The notes under the pieces: generated by a model
The model's database searches: none
Told to the model about the DNA's origin: nothing
The model's input: the letters and a program-made list of their open reading frames with translations, nothing else
NCBI GenBank assembly: GCA_035299065.1
Contig: DATGXI010000087.1
Coordinates: 1 to 25,079, forward strand
Reading direction: 5' to 3'
Source of the DNA: DASPJQ01 sp035299065
GTDB lineage: Bacteria > Bacteroidota > Bacteroidia > Flavobacteriales_D > UBA2798
Length of the DNA stretch: 25,079 nt
Made by a program: the position numbers and the translations under genes
Shown here: positions 22,314-25,079 of the stretch, one piece after another
Layout of the letters: each line of letters starts with the position of its first letter
How positions within the stretch are numbered: the stretch's first letter is position 1

Positions 22314-24950
22314 CTATTTAAACCCAATTGATTTCCTTCCCATTCCGCCCTTTAAATTATTGCTGTCAAATTCGGCTACGTCAACTTTGGTAACGGTTGC
22401 TATCATTTCTTTTGTGCGAAGGGTTGAATCCATCTCGGCCATGCGCAGGTTTTGGTTTTTCACGGCCTCACCTACAATTTTACGTACCTCGCGCGCATTT
22501 CCAAAGAATTTGTCGCGTGCATTATAAGCCGCCTGCAAATAGCCTGTTAAATGTGCACTTGCTTCAGCATCCATTTTTAATCCTTCCTGCGCAAAAAGTT
22601 TTGTGGCAATATCGATTAGTTGCTCAGCCGTATAGTCGGGGAACTGTATTGTTTTTTCAAAACGCGATTGTAAACCCGGATTGGTTTTTAAAAAATCATT
22701 CATGTTATCGGTATAACCTGCAGCAATCAGCACAAATTCACCACGGTGATCTTCCATGCGTTTTAACAAAGTATTGATAGCCTCGGCACCAAACTGGTCA
22801 TTGCCGCCCATATTCAATGCGTAGGCTTCATCCACAAACAATACACCACCCATGGCCTCGTCAACCAATTGAGCCGTTTTTATAGCCGTTTGTCCTGAAT
22901 AACCGGCAACCATGCGCTCACGGTCACATTCCACCAAATGCCCTTTTTCAATGAGTCCAAGCGCTTTTAAAATTTTTGCGTATATGCGCGCCACGGTAGT
23001 TTTTCCTGTGCCTGGGTTTCCTGTAAACACACTGTGCAACGAAAATTTATTCATGGTGTCCTTACCAATCTCACGGTAATATTTCACCAGTTTTACCTGC
23101 TCGTTTATTTCATTCTTCACATTTTCCATGCCGGTCAATGCATTCAATTCATTCAATGCATCACGCAATAAGGGAGCATCAACTTTCAGGTCGAGTTCTT
23201 TGTGCAGCTTGGCAGTAAACATGCGCGAAACATCGTCAAGGGTAATGGTTGACATGTCTTCAGCCGAAATGTTTGCCATGTCACCCGATTTCATCAAACG
23301 CAATCCCATGTTCATTTTGGCTTCATCAACAACACCCAGCGCCATACGGGCATTTCCAAACGATTTATTTCTGGCACGGTAGGCTTCTGTAATTTCCCTG
23401 TCCAAAAATGCATACGCATCATCAGTTATGTTGAGTTTTTTGTTTTTTAATCCCAAACGAACAATTTGCAATAATTCTTCGGGCATGTAATCATCAAAAT
23501 GGAAATAATGGTTAAAACGTGATTTGAGCCCTGGATTTGAATTCAGGAACCCTGTCATTTCTTTTGGATAACCTGCAACAATAACGGCTAAGTCACCTTT
23601 ACCATCGCTCATTTCCTTCATCACAATTTCAATCACTTCGCGTCCAAAATCCTTTGTGTCATCATCACCACGGTGCAATGAATATGCCTCATCAATAAAT
23701 AAAATTCCACCACGCGCTTTGTCAATCACTTTTTTTACTTTCGGTGCGGTTTGTCCAATGTACTCAGCAACCAAATCGGCACGGTCAACTTCTACCACAT
23801 GACCTTTTGTTACAAGCCCCATGGCTTTATAAATTTTACCCAAAATACGTGCAATGGTTGTTTTTCCTGTTCCCGGATTACCGGTTAGCACAGCATGAAG
23901 GCTTATTTTTTCATTTTCTTCAAATCCTTTTTCTTTACGAAGTTTTACAAAGTTCAGGTAGTTTACATAGTCGTTGACCTTTGTTTTAATGTTGTCCATG
24001 CCAATTAACTCGTTCATCTCGGCCAGTAGTCCCTGCAAATCTTTTTCATTTCCTGAACCTCCATCACTAATGCGTGTTCCTTTACCCATGTCCTTTGTGG
24101 TAAACAATTCAGCATCGCCCTCAATAAATTCATCGGCTACCTCAAACGGAATTACAGCAATAAGGGTATTCATGAACAAAACTTCCACCGTATACTTGTT
24201 GTTTGCCCAGGTCCCACCTTTTGATGAACCCCATCCTGAACAAACTACTTTTTCTTTTCCTTTGAATAAAAATACTTCGCTGGTTGAACCTTTGAACTGG
24301 TTTTCGTCATTGAAAAAATTAAAAATCAATTCCGTATTGTAATCGTGGTCAAGTTTTGATTCCATGGTAACCTCGGCCCATAAATAACGGGTATCGGTTC
24401 CTTTGAATGTGGTATAGTATTTACGCTGATCAATTGGTGGTTCGGTCGTATCAGCTTCAAATAAATTAACTTTCGTGATTTTGAAAAAAGGATTGTGCGT
24501 TTCTGTTACGGCTTCTTCATCCTCTACGTAAAATTTTAATGAACCTGCAACTTTCCCGTCAATGTGCGCAACCCATTCGTATTCTCCACGTGTCCAGAAA
24601 ACGCCTGCACTTGCATTTCCCCAGCCTTCGCGTACAAAACCAATGTTTTCTTCTTTCAATACTTTTTTGTCAACACTTATGTCGCAAATTTTATTGGGTG
24701 TACGTCCTTCAATTTTATTGCATACCAGCAAAATTTTGCAATTCCAGTCTTCCTCATCAAATAGTTTATTGTAAAAACTGAATTCGCAATACAGGTAACC
24801 CACTTCGGCACGGTTAAATGCCCTTCGGTATTTCTTTTTTCCATCGCCCAACCATTCGGTATCGCAATAGGTATGCAGTTCTTTAAATTTCCAGTTAATG
24901 AAATCGGTTTGGTTGGTTTGGTTGTTATTGTCGTGGCGACTCATGTTCAA
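22314..24950 (-). CDS. Double CbbX/SpoVK-type AAA+ ATPase with duplicated beta-rich N-terminal domain
   Basis: An 878-residue cytosolic protein. Residues about 20-143 and 155-273 are two diverged copies of an all-beta module sharing (E/S)GWG(N/S)(A/S), a following Trp and a Y-x-V/W-x strand, then a closing F.V.D strand. After a short linker come two AAA+ domains of the CbxX/CfqX (CbbX, SpoVK, EccA-like) clade. AAA1 has Walker A GNPGTGKTT (357-365), pore loop YIGQTAPK and Walker B LFIDE (D420, E421). AAA2 has Walker A at 644-652, YSGQTAIK and LFVDE (D707, E708). NPGLKSRF and NPGLQSRF supply the sensor/arginine-finger region. Both sites look intact. Relatives remodel or unfold partner proteins (CbbX acts on Rubisco, EccA in type VII secretion); the partner here is unknown. 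The N-terminal repeats probably recognise it. Confidence 0.92.
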   Translation of the reverse strand: MNMSRHDNNNQTNQTDFINWKFKELHTYCDTEWLGDGKKKYRRAFNRAEVGYLYCEFSFYNKLFDEEDWNCKILLVCNKIEGRTPNKICDISVDKKVLKEENIGFVREGWGNASAGVFWTRGEYEWVAHIDGKVAGSLKFYVEDEEAVTETHNPFFKITKVNLFEADTTEPPIDQRKYYTTFKGTDTRYLWAEVTMESKLDHDYNTELIFNFFNDENQFKGSTSEVFLFKGKEKVVCSGWGSSKGGTWANNKYTVEVLFMNTLIAVIPFEVADEFIEGDAELFTTKDMGKGTRISDGGSGNEKDLQGLLAEMNELIGMDNIKTKVNDYVNYLNFVKLRKEKGFEENEKISLHAVLTGNPGTGKTTIARILGKIYKAMGLVTKGHVVEVDRADLVAEYIGQTAPKVKKVIDKARGGILFIDEAYSLHRGDDDTKDFGREVIEIVMKEMSDGKGDLAVIVAGYPKEMTGFLNSNPGLKSRFNHYFHFDDYMPEELLQIVRLGLKNKKLNITDDAYAFLDREITEAYRARNKSFGNARMALGVVDEAKMNMGLRLMKSGDMANISAEDMSTITLDDVSRMFTAKLHKELDLKVDAPLLRDALNELNALTGMENVKNEINEQVKLVKYYREIGKDTMNKFSLHSVFTGNPGTGKTTVARIYAKILKALGLIEKGHLVECDRERMVAGYSGQTAIKTAQLVDEAMGGVLFVDEAYALNMGGNDQFGAEAINTLLKRMEDHRGEFVLIAAGYTDNMNDFLKTNPGLQSRFEKTIQFPDYTAEQLIDIATKLFAQEGLKMDAEASAHLTGYLQAAYNARDKFFGNAREVRKIVGEAVKNQNLRMAEMDSTLRTKEMIATVTKVDVAEFDSNNLKGGMGRKSIGFK

Positions 24951-25050
24951 AATATTTACATTCCGAATATAGTGAAATATTTATTCGCTTGGTTTTGATA
25001 AAAAAGGAATATTGGCCTGATTTAAAATCAGCAAAATACACTGAGATTAA

Positions 25051-25066
25051 AATCGTTATTGGTTAT
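25051..25066. repeat. 16-bp direct repeat, copy B (upstream of the AAA+ gene)
   Basis: An exact copy of AATCGTTATTGGTTAT (22191-22206), about 100 bp upstream of the AAA+ start. It overlaps the inverted repeat TTATTGGT/ACCAATAA at 25056-25077. Confidence 0.65.
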
Positions 25067-25077
25067 ATCACCAATAA
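25056..25077. promoter_or_regulatory. Operator-like inverted repeat upstream of the AAA+ gene
   Basis: TTATTGGT, spacer TATATC, ACCAATAA form a perfect 8-bp dyad of 22 bp, about 105 bp before the AAA+ start codon at 24950. Copy A of the direct repeat has only the left half. A dimeric regulator site is a reasonable inference. Confidence 0.35.
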
Positions 25078-25079
25078 AT

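Noticed and set aside
22185..22315. AGGGTTAAT (22185) and ATTAACCCT (22307) as inverted repeats at the ends of the spacer
   Set aside because: Nine bases separated by about 113 bp, with one copy running into the AAA+ stop codon; no transposase or target duplication, so probably chance in AT-rich DNA.

Overview
The window looks like the chromosome of a Bacteroidota member, most likely in the Flavobacteriales/Crocinitomicaceae neighbourhood. The reasons are four secreted proteins ending in a type IX secretion (T9SS) type-A sorting domain (PNP motif, then a short beta-rich tail), several TAnnTTTG-like -7 promoter elements, AT-rich spacers and few obvious Shine-Dalgarno sites. The taxonomy is inferred from gene content only. 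I see no rRNA, tRNA, transposase, phage gene or CRISPR array.

Layout. 1-174 is the tail of an unidentified gene. 262-3647 is a translationally coupled pair of T9SS-exported hydrolases: an M14 zinc carboxypeptidase and an SGNH-type esterase. 3826-8471 has a cell-envelope theme: an M23 peptidase with a LysM domain, then two paralogous proteins with TPR-like N-termini and SPOR-like C-termini. The larger of these carries a PD40 propeller and a regulatory-like domain, resembling the T9SS protein PorE but with SPOR where PorE has OmpA_C. 8593-10432 holds small cytosolic enzymes: an FMN reductase, a nitroreductase and a hotdog thioesterase. A large imperfect hairpin lies between the first two. 10525-15414 is a tandem duplication of a roughly 790-residue choice-of-anchor-B, T9SS-exported protein, with a good terminator after each copy. 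15940-17286 is a PIN-PhoH ATPase behind a structured upstream region, followed by a DUF4240 protein.

21057 down to 18012 on the minus strand is a compact four-gene operon: two small paralogous single-pass membrane proteins, an APC amino-acid permease and a lipoprotein. A divergent TPR-like exported protein (21157-21891) sits beside it. 21899-24950 on the minus strand contains an Imm35/YrhB-like small protein and an 878-residue protein with two tandem CbbX/SpoVK-type AAA+ domains behind a duplicated beta-rich N-terminal domain.

The most interesting items are the double-AAA+ protein with its unexplained N-terminal repeat and flanking 16-bp direct repeat, the two-small-protein/permease/lipoprotein operon, the SPOR variant of a PorE-like architecture, a 14-bp perfect inverted repeat enclosing the start codon at 13060, and the hairpin at 9192-9249. 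No mechanism for any of these can be established from sequence alone.
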